In this document: positions 34,655 through 43,655 of the stretch, piece after piece | Position numbering within the stretch: the stretch's first letter is position 1 | How the letters are laid out: each line of letters opens with the position of its first letter | Assembly (NCBI GenBank): GCA_963726775.1 | Contig: CAVSDL010000001.1 | Location: 1,364,001 to 1,428,000, forward strand | Length of the DNA: 64,000 nucleotides | Direction: 5' to 3' | Origin: CAIWHR01 sp963726775 | Lineage (GTDB): Bacteria > Pseudomonadota > Gammaproteobacteria > Burkholderiales > Casimicrobiaceae | The notes under the pieces: generated by a model | What the model was told of the DNA's origin: nothing | Database searches by the model: none | Seen by the model: the letters and a program-made list of their open reading frames with translations, nothing else | Translations under genes and position numbers: made by a program

Positions 34655-35791
34655 TCATATCCCGCCGCGACCGAGCAGAGCGCCGTACAGCGCCAGCAGG
34701 CGTTCGGTCATGGCTTCCGGTGTCAGCGACGCGACGGCGTCGACCGCCCGGTCGGAAATCCCGGCACGCAGGACGGGATCGAGTAGCGCGCCCATGTGCT
34801 CCGCGAGTGTAGCGTCGTCGACCGCGTCGCAGATCCATCCGGCACCGTGCGCGACGACGATTTCGCCTGCGCCGCAGCGACGGCTCGTCACGACGGGCAA
34901 TCCGCACGCCAGCGCCTCGAGCACGGCGTTGGACAGCGGGTCGTAGAGCGTGGGCAGGACGAACGCGTCGGCCGCGCCGAGGAATGGCCGGGGGTCCTGC
35001 TGCGCTCCTGCGAAAACGATGCGCTCGCGCACGCCGGCCCGCCGCGCGAGCGTCTCGTAGCGCGCCGGATTCTTGTCGCGCCCGACGACGACGAGACGCG
35101 CCGCGTCCGGCAGTCGCGCGAGCGCCCGGATCGCCGCCGGCACGCCCTTGCGCGCATACCCCGAGCCGACGAGCAGGAACGCGACCTGGTGGTCGGCCAG
35201 GCCGAGGCGCGCGCGCGTCGCGGCGCGATCCCTGCGCACGCCCGGGCCGAATTCGCGCGGGTCCACCGCGTTGTAGATCACGTGCAGGCGGTCATCGGGC
35301 ACCTGGAAATGGGTGCGGACGTCGTCCTTCACCATGTGCGAGATGCAGATCACCGCCTTGAGCAATGGATCCGCGAACATCCGCGCCTCGGCATCGAGCA
35401 CGTAGCGGTGGTAAGGATTCGCTGCGATACGCACCCGCTCGCCGGTTCCGCCCGCGCGCATCCGCTCCTCGAGCCATGCACGGTGCACGCCGTCGCCGGC
35501 GCGAAAGACGTCGCAGCCCGCGATGCGTTCGTGGGTCTGCACGATGTCCGGCCGGTCCCTCGCCAGTGCCGTGCGCACGGCGGACGCGTAGCTCGCATCG
35601 CGCCAGAGGCTGCCGACGTAGAATGGGTTGCAGATCACCGGCTCGATTCGTCCGGTGCGCGCCTGCGGCCACCGGCGCGTGTACACGCTGACGCGGACGC
35701 CACGTTCCAGCAAGGCGTCGATTGCCCGCTCGACAAAGCGCTCCGCGCCGCCGAACGGCGTATAGCGCTGGCGGACGATGCCGAGCCGCAT
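34655..35791 (-). CDS. GT4-family glycosyltransferase, LPS-core type
   Basis: A 378-residue GT-B enzyme starting MRLGIVRQRYTPFGGAERF, with THERIAGCDVFRAGDGVH in the acceptor lobe, GSGYARKGV and TLYDPLSNAVLEALACGLPVVTS in the donor lobe. The RQRYTPFGGAE opening and CDVFRAGDGVH segment resemble WaaG-type enzymes that add the first hexose to the inner LPS core. Its start overlaps the stop of the WaaQ-like gene by one base (TGATG), so the two are coupled and probably act one after the other on the core. Confidence 0.86.
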   Translation of the reverse strand: MRLGIVRQRYTPFGGAERFVERAIDALLERGVRVSVYTRRWPQARTGRIEPVICNPFYVGSLWRDASYASAVRTALARDRPDIVQTHERIAGCDVFRAGDGVHRAWLEERMRAGGTGERVRIAANPYHRYVLDAEARMFADPLLKAVICISHMVKDDVRTHFQVPDDRLHVIYNAVDPREFGPGVRRDRAATRARLGLADHQVAFLLVGSGYARKGVPAAIRALARLPDAARLVVVGRDKNPARYETLARRAGVRERIVFAGAQQDPRPFLGAADAFVLPTLYDPLSNAVLEALACGLPVVTSRRCGAGEIVVAHGAGWICDAVDDATLAEHMGALLDPVLRAGISDRAVDAVASLTPEAMTERLLALYGALLGRGGI

Positions 35792-36903
35792 CAGGGCAAG
35801 GCACTCCCCGTTGCGGCAAGCAGCTCGGCGACCGCCGCCGACACCTGCGCCAGCGGCAGCGTCAGCAGGCAGTCGGAATTGTTGCTGCCGCCGCAGCCGT
35901 TGTTGTGGCAGGGCCGGCACGGATGCGCCGTCGACACCACAACGCGGTGCGGCACACGCCATGGTCCCCACACCCGCTCGTCGCTCGGCCCGAACCATGC
36001 GACGACCGGTGTCCCCATGGCCGCCGCCATGTGCATGGGCGCCGTGTCGCAGCCGATGAAGACGCGCGCCGCGGCGATCAGCGCGCCAAGCTCGGGCAGC
36101 GTGAGCTGACCCGACAGGTCGACGACGGGCGAATGCATCGCCGCCTTGATCGCCGACACGAGCGCGACCTCCGCGAGGTCCGGCGCACCGGTCATCACCA
36201 AGGGCCAGCCGTCTGCGGCGAGCCGGTCGAGCATCGCCGCGGTAGGAGCCGCTGGCAGGCATTTGAACAACCACCGCGACCCCGGGTGGATCAGCACGAA
36301 GCGGCCGCGTGCAAGCGCGTGCGCAGCAAGCAGCTTGGCGACCCCTGCCTCGGCCGCCGCGCCCGGCACCAGCACGAGCGCCTTGTCGGCATCATCGGGC
36401 CAGATGCCGATGCGCCGCAGCGCGTCGAGATGGGTCTCGACGGTATGCCGTGGCGAGGCGAGCGGCAGCAGATAGCGATGCGTGAAGCAGGAACGCCAGA
36501 ACCAGCCCGCGCGCTCGCGCTCGGGCGCCACGCCGTAGCGCGCCCCTGCGAGGCGGGTAAGCCACGCACCCCGGGGGTGTTCGGTGAGATGCACGACGAG
36601 GTCGTAGCGCCGCGCGCGCAACGCGCGCCAGAGTCGCCACTCGCCGCGCAGCCGCGCGAACGGGCCGCTCTTCTTCAGGGCGCGATCGATCGTGTGCAGG
36701 ACGCTGATCGCCGGATGCCCTTCGAGCATCGGCGCGGTCTCGCGGTAGACGAGCGCGTCGATTTCGGCTTCGGGCGCCGCGCGTTTGAGCGCGGTGAATA
36801 CCGGCGACGACAGCAATACGTCGCCGTGGTGCCGGAGCTTGATGACCAGCGCGCGTCGGACTTGCGTGATATCGATTGCGTCGTCGACTGCCGGCGGGAC
36901 CAT
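35791..36903 (-). CDS. waaQ: Heptosyltransferase III-like, GT9 family
   Basis: A 370-residue GT9 enzyme: LVIKLRHHGDVLLSSPVFTALKRAAPEAEI at the N terminus (phosphosugar-side lobe), HPGSRWLFKCLP before the nucleotide lobe and FIGCDTAPMHMAAAMGTPVVAWFGPS near the end, all typical of ADP-heptose transferases. The KCLP version of the K-x-W-P motif and the C-rich CRPCHNNGCGG stretch point to the WaaQ/RfaQ group, which adds a branch heptose to the inner core. ATG at 36903. Confidence 0.85.
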   Translation of the reverse strand: MVPPAVDDAIDITQVRRALVIKLRHHGDVLLSSPVFTALKRAAPEAEIDALVYRETAPMLEGHPAISVLHTIDRALKKSGPFARLRGEWRLWRALRARRYDLVVHLTEHPRGAWLTRLAGARYGVAPERERAGWFWRSCFTHRYLLPLASPRHTVETHLDALRRIGIWPDDADKALVLVPGAAAEAGVAKLLAAHALARGRFVLIHPGSRWLFKCLPAAPTAAMLDRLAADGWPLVMTGAPDLAEVALVSAIKAAMHSPVVDLSGQLTLPELGALIAAARVFIGCDTAPMHMAAAMGTPVVAWFGPSDERVWGPWRVPHRVVVSTAHPCRPCHNNGCGGSNNSDCLLTLPLAQVSAAVAELLAATGSALP

Positions 36904-36954
36904 GCGGGCAACGATAGCAGAAGCCCGGGCAGGGCACCAAGGGAACAGTCTCCG

Positions 36955-38052
36955 TTACCGCTGCTCGCCCCAATCCGGCCGACCCGCGAGCGCGAACAGA
37001 TACGCGCTTGCGACGACGGGCCACACGAGCAGCACCGTATGCGTAAGACCGTTGAAATTGAGCAAATGACCATACGACCAGGCGAAGAGCGCAAGGGGGG
37101 GGCGCGCGAACAAGAGTTCGGGCGCGAGCAGCGCGGCGAGCAGCGACGACAGGAGGGCAACCGTGGCGGCGGCAACCTGCACGGGACGCGGCAGCCAGAT
37201 CGCGACCAGGAGCAGCAGCGCCCCAATGGCGATGCCCGCCGATACGCCCGGCGACATCCAGTGTTCCCACGCGTCCGGTTTGAGCAGGACGGCCGCGGCC
37301 ACGCCCTTCACGAGCAGCGCCGTTCCGATCAGGAGCAGTACCGCGCCGCCGACGAATCGCCGCTCGCGTACGAGCAACGAAAGAAAGAGTCCTACGCCCA
37401 ACAGCTGAAACGCGCTGTGCGCGCCCTCCACGAGGGCCGCGGCCCGGTCGCCGGCCGCAGCGATCGGCGACATGCCCGCGGCCGCGCCGTACTGCGGCGC
37501 GGACTCGAACATCGTCGCGAACAGCGGGATCCCCGGATTCACCTGTACGGCGAGCCAGATCGTGAGCAGAGCGAGCCCCAGATCGCCGATCCGCCCGGGC
37601 ACGAACCAGCGATCACGCCATGACGCCGTTACCCGCTTGACGCCGGCCGCGCGCGCAAAGGCGACGCCCAGGGTCCCGCCGGCCATGCCTCCCACGGCGT
37701 TTGACGCCAGGTCGACGATGCTGGCGTCGCGAGGCGGGAGGAACATCTGCATCGTCTCCATCGCGAACGACAAGGCAACGCTGGCGGCGATGGCCACCGA
37801 CAGCCGTCCCAGCGGGGGCCGGCGGCGCGGGACGAGCGCGACGAGAAATCCGAACGGCGCGTAGGCGATGATGTTGGCGATAACGTCGAAACGCGTCCAG
37901 CGTGGCGGCCACGGCGCGAACAGGAAGAACGCCGTGTCGGGTGCGGGCACAATCCACGGAGCGAAAGGCTGCAAGCTCGCATAGAAGATCGCGAGCCCGT
38001 ACAGGGCCGCGAGGAAATGCGGCAGCAGCGAGCGTGGCGCATGGCCGGGCAT
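36955..38052 (-). CDS. VanZ-like multipass membrane protein
   Basis: A 365-residue protein with about nine hydrophobic segments. The N-terminal third is a VanZ-like domain: FDVIANIIAYAPFGFL and LSFAMETMQMFLPPRDASIVDLASNAVGG are its characteristic blocks. The C-terminal part is a set of plain membrane helices without known domain. VanZ proteins occur in resistance and in polysaccharide loci, with unknown biochemical function. Lies 20 bases after the GNAT gene and 51 before the heptosyltransferase gene. The start at ATG 38052 gives a short cytoplasmic N terminus. Confidence 0.8.
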   Translation of the reverse strand: MPGHAPRSLLPHFLAALYGLAIFYASLQPFAPWIVPAPDTAFFLFAPWPPRWTRFDVIANIIAYAPFGFLVALVPRRRPPLGRLSVAIAASVALSFAMETMQMFLPPRDASIVDLASNAVGGMAGGTLGVAFARAAGVKRVTASWRDRWFVPGRIGDLGLALLTIWLAVQVNPGIPLFATMFESAPQYGAAAGMSPIAAAGDRAAALVEGAHSAFQLLGVGLFLSLLVRERRFVGGAVLLLIGTALLVKGVAAAVLLKPDAWEHWMSPGVSAGIAIGALLLLVAIWLPRPVQVAAATVALLSSLLAALLAPELLFARPPLALFAWSYGHLLNFNGLTHTVLLVWPVVASAYLFALAGRPDWGEQR

Positions 38053-38072
38053 CGGGCGCGGCGGGCGAGTCG

Positions 38073-38684
38073 CTAATTCGGTGACGCGAGCCGCTTGCGC
38101 ATGACCGTCACGGCCTCGTGGTCGGAGAGCACCGTGAACCCCGTCTCGCTGAACAGCGAGGGCGGGCCGTGGTAATGATCCGATGGGGACGTGCTCTCGC
38201 CGGCCTTGAACGGGAAGGCGTCGACGACGCGGATGCCGCGCGACGCGAAGGACGTCAGCGCGCCCTCGAGCAACGCGCGGGCGATGCCTTGGCGCCGCCT
38301 TTGGGGGGCGATGACGAAACATACGACCGCGGCGGCGAAGCAGGGCGGGACATCGAGCGGCGGTGCCGGGATGCCCATCCGCGCCATGCAGTGCGGCAAT
38401 TTGTGCAGCGGCTGCGCGTTCAGCCAGCCTACAACCTCGCCGCCCGCGTACGCGAGGAATCCTTCCATTTCGGCGACGTCGATGCGCGCGGACATCGCCG
38501 TGCGGTTGGCGGCGGCGTCGAAGCTGTCCCACGCGATGGCCTTGGGCACGTGGTAATAGTGGCAATAGCATTTTGCCCAGCCGGGGTTGTCGCGGAAGGC
38601 GGGGCCGCCTTCGTGATCGAAGAAACGCAGGAAATCGTCGCGCCTGGACGGCGCCATGCGCAGGACGGTCATGTCCGCTTCCAT
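38073..38684 (-). CDS. GNAT-family N-acetyltransferase
   Basis: A 203-residue acetyltransferase with acetyl-CoA binding motif A as PQRRRQGIARALLEGAL at about residues 128-143 and a preceding VVCFVIAP beta strand. The N-terminal part contains GWAKCYCHYYH, seen in a group of uncharacterised GNAT proteins. Start at 38684 or the ATG four codons later. It is the first gene of the minus-strand run continuing into VanZ; a terminator separates it from the polyamine operon upstream. Confidence 0.8.
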   Translation of the reverse strand: MEADMTVLRMAPSRRDDFLRFFDHEGGPAFRDNPGWAKCYCHYYHVPKAIAWDSFDAAANRTAMSARIDVAEMEGFLAYAGGEVVGWLNAQPLHKLPHCMARMGIPAPPLDVPPCFAAAVVCFVIAPQRRRQGIARALLEGALTSFASRGIRVVDAFPFKAGESTSPSDHYHGPPSLFSETGFTVLSDHEAVTVMRKRLASPN

Positions 38685-38723
38685 TGGCCGGAATCTACTC
38701 CGCCGCGACCTGACGCGCGAGCG

Positions 38724-38750
38724 AAAAAACGCCCGCCGGGCGGCGGGCGT
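38724..38750 (-). terminator. Rho-independent terminator after potD
   Basis: On the minus strand a nine-base-pair GC-rich stem (ACGCCCGCC / GGCGGGCGT, 38750-38742 and 38737-38729) with a four-base loop, followed at once by a run of six T. It lies about 25 bases past the potD stop and ends the potABCD transcript. Confidence 0.9.
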
Positions 38751-38774
38751 ACTTGCGCGGGAAATTCTTGCCGA

Positions 38775-39842
38775 TCAGCGGCCGGCCTTGATCTCGGTCC
38801 ACAGCTTGTTGCGCAGACGGCGTTGCGCGCCGGTCAGATCCTTCAACTGCTCGAGCTTCGACTGGACGGCCTTGTCGGGGAATATCGCCGGATTCTTCAG
38901 CAACTCCGGCTTGATGTACTTCACGGCTTCCATGTTCGGATTGCCGGAGCCGATCAGATTCGTGAGTTCGGCGGAATTCTTCCCTTCGAGCATGAAGTTC
39001 ATGAACTTGAGGGCGAGATCGGTTCGCGGCGCGCCTTTCTGGATCACCATATTGTCGAGCGCGAGTACAGCGCCCTCTTTCGGAAGTCCCTGCAGGACCT
39101 TGAACTTGCGGCCGGCGGCCTGGGCGTCGAGGTTGGCCTGATAGATGTCGTTCGAGTAGCCGTGAACGAGCCAGATGTTGCCGACCGTCAGTTCCTTGAT
39201 GTAGGACGACGCGTTGAAGGCCGCCCAGTACGGCTTCGCCTTCTTGATCAGCGCCGCGGCCTCGTTCCAGTGCTTCGGGTCGACGTCGTTGGCCGAGTAG
39301 CCGAGGTACTTGAGCGCCGCGGCGAAGAGTTCGTTGGCGCTGTCAAGGACGGTGATGCGGCCCTTGATCTTCTCCAGGTACTTCGGGTCGAAGACGACCG
39401 CCCACGTGTCGGTGGGCAGCGCGAGCTCCCGGATCTTTTCGTCGTTGTAGCCGATGATCGTCAGCGACATCGCGTACGGCACCGAGAATTTGTTGTCGGG
39501 GTCGAACGGCGTGTTGAGATAGACGGGGTCGATGTTCTTGAGGTTCGGGAGCTGCGCCTTGTCGACGGGTTTCAGCTGGCCGCCCTTGATGAGCGCCTGG
39601 ACGGCGTTCGACGTCGGCACCAGGACGTCGTAGCCCCTGGCGCCGGCGGCCAGTTTGGCGAGCAGCTCCTCGTTGTCCGAGTAGTAGGTCTGCACGACCT
39701 CGCACTTGCAGGACTCCTCGAACCGTTTCACCGTTTCCGGCGCGATGTAGTTGTTCCAGTTGTACAGGTGAAGCTGGTCCTTGGCGGCGGCGGCCGGCAG
39801 GGACAGCAGCAGCATGGCGAGCGGCAGAACGAGTCGTTTCAC
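38775..39842 (-). CDS. potD: Spermidine/putrescine-binding periplasmic protein
   Basis: A 355-residue exported binding protein: signal peptide of 20 residues ending AAA, then LHLYNWNNYIAPETVKRFEE, the usual PotD/PotF opening, and Y-S-D-N-E-E in the first polyamine loop. Starts with GTG at 39842, four bases after AGGAGG, overlapping the stop of potC by four. It delivers polyamines to the PotBC permease. Two cysteines near residues 45-47 are unusual for the family and may bond. Confidence 0.9.
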   Translation of the reverse strand: MKRLVLPLAMLLLSLPAAAAKDQLHLYNWNNYIAPETVKRFEESCKCEVVQTYYSDNEELLAKLAAGARGYDVLVPTSNAVQALIKGGQLKPVDKAQLPNLKNIDPVYLNTPFDPDNKFSVPYAMSLTIIGYNDEKIRELALPTDTWAVVFDPKYLEKIKGRITVLDSANELFAAALKYLGYSANDVDPKHWNEAAALIKKAKPYWAAFNASSYIKELTVGNIWLVHGYSNDIYQANLDAQAAGRKFKVLQGLPKEGAVLALDNMVIQKGAPRTDLALKFMNFMLEGKNSAELTNLIGSGNPNMEAVKYIKPELLKNPAIFPDKAVQSKLEQLKDLTGAQRRLRNKLWTEIKAGR

Positions 39843-40624
39843 GGTTCCTCCTGGTGTGAATGCAGCAGACCCGGCGAGAGCTTGGTCGCGAGGATGATAA
39901 GCGCCAGCGTCAGCAACATCAACAGTGTCGACACGGCGTTGACCTCGGGCGTCACCGCGATCTTGATCATCGAATAGATCTGCAGCGGCAGCGTCACCGT
40001 TCCGGCGCCGGCCGTGAAGAAGGTGATCACGAAGTCGTCGATCGACAGCGTGAAAGCCATCAGCGCGCCGGCGATGACGCCCGGCATGATCAACGGCAGC
40101 GTCACGTACCGGAACGCCTCCCACGGCGTCGCCCCGCAGTCGCGCGCCGCTTCGGTCAGGCTCTCGTCCATTCCGGCAAGCCGCGAGCGCACGACGATCG
40201 CCACGAAGCCGATGCAGAAGGCGATGTGCGCCAGCGCCACCGAGACGAGTCCCAGCGTGAAATTCAGCAGCACGAAGAAGATCAGCAGCGAGACGCCCAT
40301 CAGGATCTCCGGGATCGCGATCGGGGCCAGCACCAGAAGGGGCAGCAGGCGCAGCCTGTAGCGGTACATGGCGACACCGGCCATCGTGCCCAGTGCCGTC
40401 GAAACGAGGCTCGCGATCAACGCAATGCCCAGCGAATTTGCGGCCGCGGAGAGCATCTCGTCGTTGCGGAAGAGCTTGACGTACCAGTCGAGCGTGAAGC
40501 CCACCCATTCCGCGTTGAGCCGGGAATCGTTGAACGAATAGACGACGACGATGACCAGCGGAATGTAGAGGAATGCGTACCCGGCCGCGGCCGCGACCCA
40601 GAGGCCGACGGCGCGCCTACGCAT
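39839..40624 (-). CDS. potC: Polyamine ABC transporter permease PotC/PotI
   Basis: A 261-residue inner-membrane permease with six helices and the EAA loop EAARDCGATPWEAFRYVTLPL. The strand IYSMIK and the PEVNAVST segment near the end fit the PotC/PotI subunit. It overlaps potB by eight bases and potD by four. Function: one half of the membrane channel of the polyamine importer. Confidence 0.9.
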   Translation of the reverse strand: MRRRAVGLWVAAAAGYAFLYIPLVIVVVYSFNDSRLNAEWVGFTLDWYVKLFRNDEMLSAAANSLGIALIASLVSTALGTMAGVAMYRYRLRLLPLLVLAPIAIPEILMGVSLLIFFVLLNFTLGLVSVALAHIAFCIGFVAIVVRSRLAGMDESLTEAARDCGATPWEAFRYVTLPLIMPGVIAGALMAFTLSIDDFVITFFTAGAGTVTLPLQIYSMIKIAVTPEVNAVSTLLMLLTLALIILATKLSPGLLHSHQEEP

Positions 40625-41531
40625 CGCTTTCCGCCGTGCTGGAGGGCGTGCCGAGATTGCGCCGTCCCACCCACGCCGCCAGTCCGGCCAGCGCCAGCGC
40701 CGTGGCCGTGAGAACGATCGACAGCACGCTGCCGAACGGCCAGTCGCGCGTCTCGAGGAACTGCTGCTTGATGACGTTGCCGATCAGGCTGTCCTCCGGC
40801 CCCCCGAGAATGTCGGGAATCGCGAAGATGCCGAGCGCCGGAATGAAGACCAGCGCGGCGCCGGCATAGATGCCCGGCAGCGACAGCGGGAACGTGATCC
40901 GCCAGAACCGCTGCCAACGGTTGGCGCCGAGATCCTGCGCGGCGTCGAGCAACGACTGGTCGTGCTTCTCGAGGTTCGCATAGAGCGGGAGCACCATGAA
41001 CGGCAGGTGCACGTAGACGAGGCAGACCAGCACGGCGAAGGAGCTGAACAGCAGGGCTACGGGCTCGAACCCGAATGCCCCCAGAATCCCGTTGACGCCG
41101 CGCGCGAACGCCGCCTGCGGCCCGAGAATGATCATCCACGCGTAGACGCGGATCAGGAAATTGCTCCAGAACGGCAGGATCACGAGCAGCAGCAGAAAAT
41201 TGCGATGCCCTTTCGAACTCCGGGCGATCAGCGCCGCCAGCGGGTATCCGAGGGCAAGGCAAGATAGCGTTGTCAGCAGCGCGTACACCAGCGACTTGAG
41301 AAAGATCTGCGCGTAGACCGTCTCGGTGAAGAACCGGGTGTAGCTCTCGAGGTTGAGGTCGAGCGCGCCCTGGTCATCGACAAACGGCGCGAGCCCGCCG
41401 AATTCGCCCGGCGTCCGGAACGACGCCAGCACCATGATCAGCGTCGGAATCGCGAAGAAGATCACCAGGTAGAGGAGCGGCGGACCGCTCACCAGCCACT
41501 TGCCCAGACGACCCGCTCCGCGCGCCGGCAT
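40617..41531 (-). CDS. potB: Polyamine ABC transporter permease PotB/PotH
   Basis: A 304-residue permease with six membrane helices, an N-terminal cytoplasmic stretch, the large periplasmic loop after helix 1 (residues about 45-75) typical of PotB/PotH, and the EAA motif AAQDLGANRWQRFWRITFPL. Four bases downstream of potA, and overlapped by potC. Pairs with PotC. Confidence 0.9.
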   Translation of the reverse strand: MPARGAGRLGKWLVSGPPLLYLVIFFAIPTLIMVLASFRTPGEFGGLAPFVDDQGALDLNLESYTRFFTETVYAQIFLKSLVYALLTTLSCLALGYPLAALIARSSKGHRNFLLLLVILPFWSNFLIRVYAWMIILGPQAAFARGVNGILGAFGFEPVALLFSSFAVLVCLVYVHLPFMVLPLYANLEKHDQSLLDAAQDLGANRWQRFWRITFPLSLPGIYAGAALVFIPALGIFAIPDILGGPEDSLIGNVIKQQFLETRDWPFGSVLSIVLTATALALAGLAAWVGRRNLGTPSSTAESDA

Positions 41532-41535
41532 GGCC

Positions 41536-42621
41536 TTACCCCTCGAGAAAATGGCCGGCGGCCACCGGCCAGCTCATTTCGACCGGGTCGCCGACCTCGA
41601 AGAATTTGGCGCGGCCGGAAGCCGAGTTCGCAAGCAACGCCTCGATCTTCTGGCCCCCCGGCGTGTCGACGATGTAGACGGTGACATCGCCCATGTACAG
41701 CAGGTCGGCGACGGTGCCGCGGCAGTGATTGTCCGGAGAGTCCACGGGGGCGAGCGCCTCGATGCGGATCTTCTCCGGGCGGAGCGCGACGGTTCCCGGC
41801 CGGCCGGTGGCGACCGCGGATACCGCGGCGACGCGCACCGGGCCCAGCCCGGCGACTTCCATGGTGACGATGCCGTCGGCATTGCCGGTGACCGGGCCCG
41901 ACAACAGGTTGCAGTGGCCGATGAAATCGGCGACGAAGCGGGTTCTTGGAAATCCGTAGATCTTCGACGGTTCGTCGAGTTGTTCGACGCGGCCTTTGTT
42001 CATTACCGCGATGCGATGCGAAAGCGCGAGCGCCTCGGTCTGGTCGTGCGTCACGTATACGAACGTGATGCCCACTTCCTTTTGCAGGTTGATGAGCTCG
42101 AGCTGCATGTCTCCGCGGAGCTTGGCGTCCAGCGCTGCCAGCGGCTCGTCCAGCAGCAGGACGGTCGGGTGCGTGACCAGGGCGCGGGCGATCGCCACCC
42201 GCTGCTTCTGCCCACCCGACAGCTCGTGCGGGTAGCGTTTGCCGAAGCCGGTCAGGCGCACGTCGTCCAGGGCCGCGGCGACCTTGGCGGGTATCCGGTC
42301 GGGAGCCGTATTGGCCATCCTGAGCGGGAAGGCGATGTTGCCGTCGACCGTCATGTGCGGAAACAGCGCATAGCTCTGGAAAACCGTGCGGACAGGACGA
42401 TCCTCCGGCGGCCGCAGGGCGAGGTCGCCGCCGTTGAGCAGGATGCTGCCGCTGTCCGGCAGGTCGAAGCCGGCGATCATCCGCAGCAATGTCGTCTTGC
42501 CACACCCGGAAGGCCCCAAAAGGGTAAAGAATTCGCCTGCCGCGATCTCCAGGCTCACGCCGTCTACCGCGCGGAAGTCGCCGAAGCGGCGCGTTACGTT
42601 CTTGATTTCCAGGAGCGCCAT
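41536..42621 (-). CDS. potA: Polyamine ABC transporter ATPase
   Basis: A 361-residue ATPase with Walker A GPSGCGKTT (36-44), signature ELSGGQKQR, Walker B VLLLDEPLAALD and the H-loop VTHDQTEAL. The C-terminal 120 residues form the TOBE-type regulatory domain (TVALRPEKIRI). The frame is open 64 codons upstream; ATG 42621 is the family start. First gene of potABCD; a minus-strand TACAAT at 42669-42664 is a possible -10 box without a clear -35. Confidence 0.9.
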   Translation of the reverse strand: MALLEIKNVTRRFGDFRAVDGVSLEIAAGEFFTLLGPSGCGKTTLLRMIAGFDLPDSGSILLNGGDLALRPPEDRPVRTVFQSYALFPHMTVDGNIAFPLRMANTAPDRIPAKVAAALDDVRLTGFGKRYPHELSGGQKQRVAIARALVTHPTVLLLDEPLAALDAKLRGDMQLELINLQKEVGITFVYVTHDQTEALALSHRIAVMNKGRVEQLDEPSKIYGFPRTRFVADFIGHCNLLSGPVTGNADGIVTMEVAGLGPVRVAAVSAVATGRPGTVALRPEKIRIEALAPVDSPDNHCRGTVADLLYMGDVTVYIVDTPGGQKIEALLANSASGRAKFFEVGDPVEMSWPVAAGHFLEG

Positions 42622-42866
42622 CAGGCGTAACGGCGGGGCGTAGTGCGGAATTGGCGACGGCGAATTGTATCGCAGATCCCTTTTTTCCGACCCTGCGCGC
42701 GCCTCGCCCGCGCGGGCGGCGATGAGCCGGTAACCGGGCGGCGTCCTCGCCAGGACCGAGCACCGGCCCGAAAAATGCTTGCGGCGGTATGCCGATGGTG
42801 GCGGAGCCCCCAATCGTCCATCCGTCGGAGTGCGATCCCCGGAGATACATAGTAAAGTCTGCGCCC

Positions 42867-43622
42867 ATGGCCGATGTCACGAACAAGCAGTCGTTGCTGG
42901 AACAGCTCCGAGCGCGTTCGGACGCCGTGCGCCAGCAGGACGTTGCGGCGCGGCGCCCGACCCGGGACGACTATCGTGAGATCGATCGCCGGTTGATGGC
43001 GGCGTTCCGTTGGCTTGACGAGGTGCTGGGCCACCTCGGCGTGATTCGGCCGGTCGTTGCGCATCGGTTCGCAATCGAGCCGGTGCTGACCATCGCGTCG
43101 CCCCGCTATGATCGCGGTTTCGTGTCCTTGCGACGGCACACCTACGCCGGGCTGGAACTCATCGAGCATGTCGAGCTGTTCTACCGGATGGCGCTGGCAG
43201 AGCCGATTCGCGTGAAAGTCCAGACCGGAGCGGGATTGGCGATCGACGAGCGCCTGCGCGCAGCGCAGCTTGAATTCCACTATCAGGTCGAGCACGACGA
43301 CACGCGCGGCCTGCGTTGGGGTGTTTTCACCGTTCAACCTGCCGTGACGGCTTCGGTTCGCTTTGTTCCCGATTACCGCCGCCAGGTCGTGGAGGCAACG
43401 CTGCGCAACATCGACCGCCTCGAAACCGTGACCCTCGATTTCCAGCCCGAGGCCATCGGCGAACCGGCGATGGAGGACCTCGTCCACTTCATGCTGGGAG
43501 AGCCGAACACCTTCCTCAAGCGCGCGCCCCTCGCAGCCGTGGGAGCGAAACGCGCCGCGCCCGCCGCCGAAGTGGACTCGATGTCGCTTTCGATGTCCCG
43601 TTACGGAGTCGCGTCGAAGTAG
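42867..43622 (+). CDS. Conserved-looking protein of unknown function
   Basis: A 251-residue soluble protein I do not recognise. It starts with a charged helical segment (residues 5-40), then has mixed alpha/beta sequence with VLTIASPRYDRGFVSL and a Y-x-VEHDDTRGLRWGVFTVQPAV block, and a low-complexity alanine-rich tail before the final SMSLSMSRYG. No signal peptide or membrane helix. Start chosen at ATG 42867, where the charged helix begins. Divergent from potA and convergent with ubiB. Base composition is like its neighbours. Confidence 0.7.
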   Translation: MADVTNKQSLLEQLRARSDAVRQQDVAARRPTRDDYREIDRRLMAAFRWLDEVLGHLGVIRPVVAHRFAIEPVLTIASPRYDRGFVSLRRHTYAGLELIEHVELFYRMALAEPIRVKVQTGAGLAIDERLRAAQLEFHYQVEHDDTRGLRWGVFTVQPAVTASVRFVPDYRRQVVEATLRNIDRLETVTLDFQPEAIGEPAMEDLVHFMLGEPNTFLKRAPLAAVGAKRAAPAAEVDSMSLSMSRYGVASK

Positions 43623-43655
43623 TCGCACAACCCGCGTCGCACGGACGCACGCGTC

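Noticed and set aside
27082..38684. An exosortase/PEP-CTERM polysaccharide locus
   Set aside because: AsnB-type, GT4 and VanZ-like genes fit, but there is no exosortase, PrsK/PrsR or PEP-CTERM protein. WaaQ-like and ligase genes point to LPS instead.
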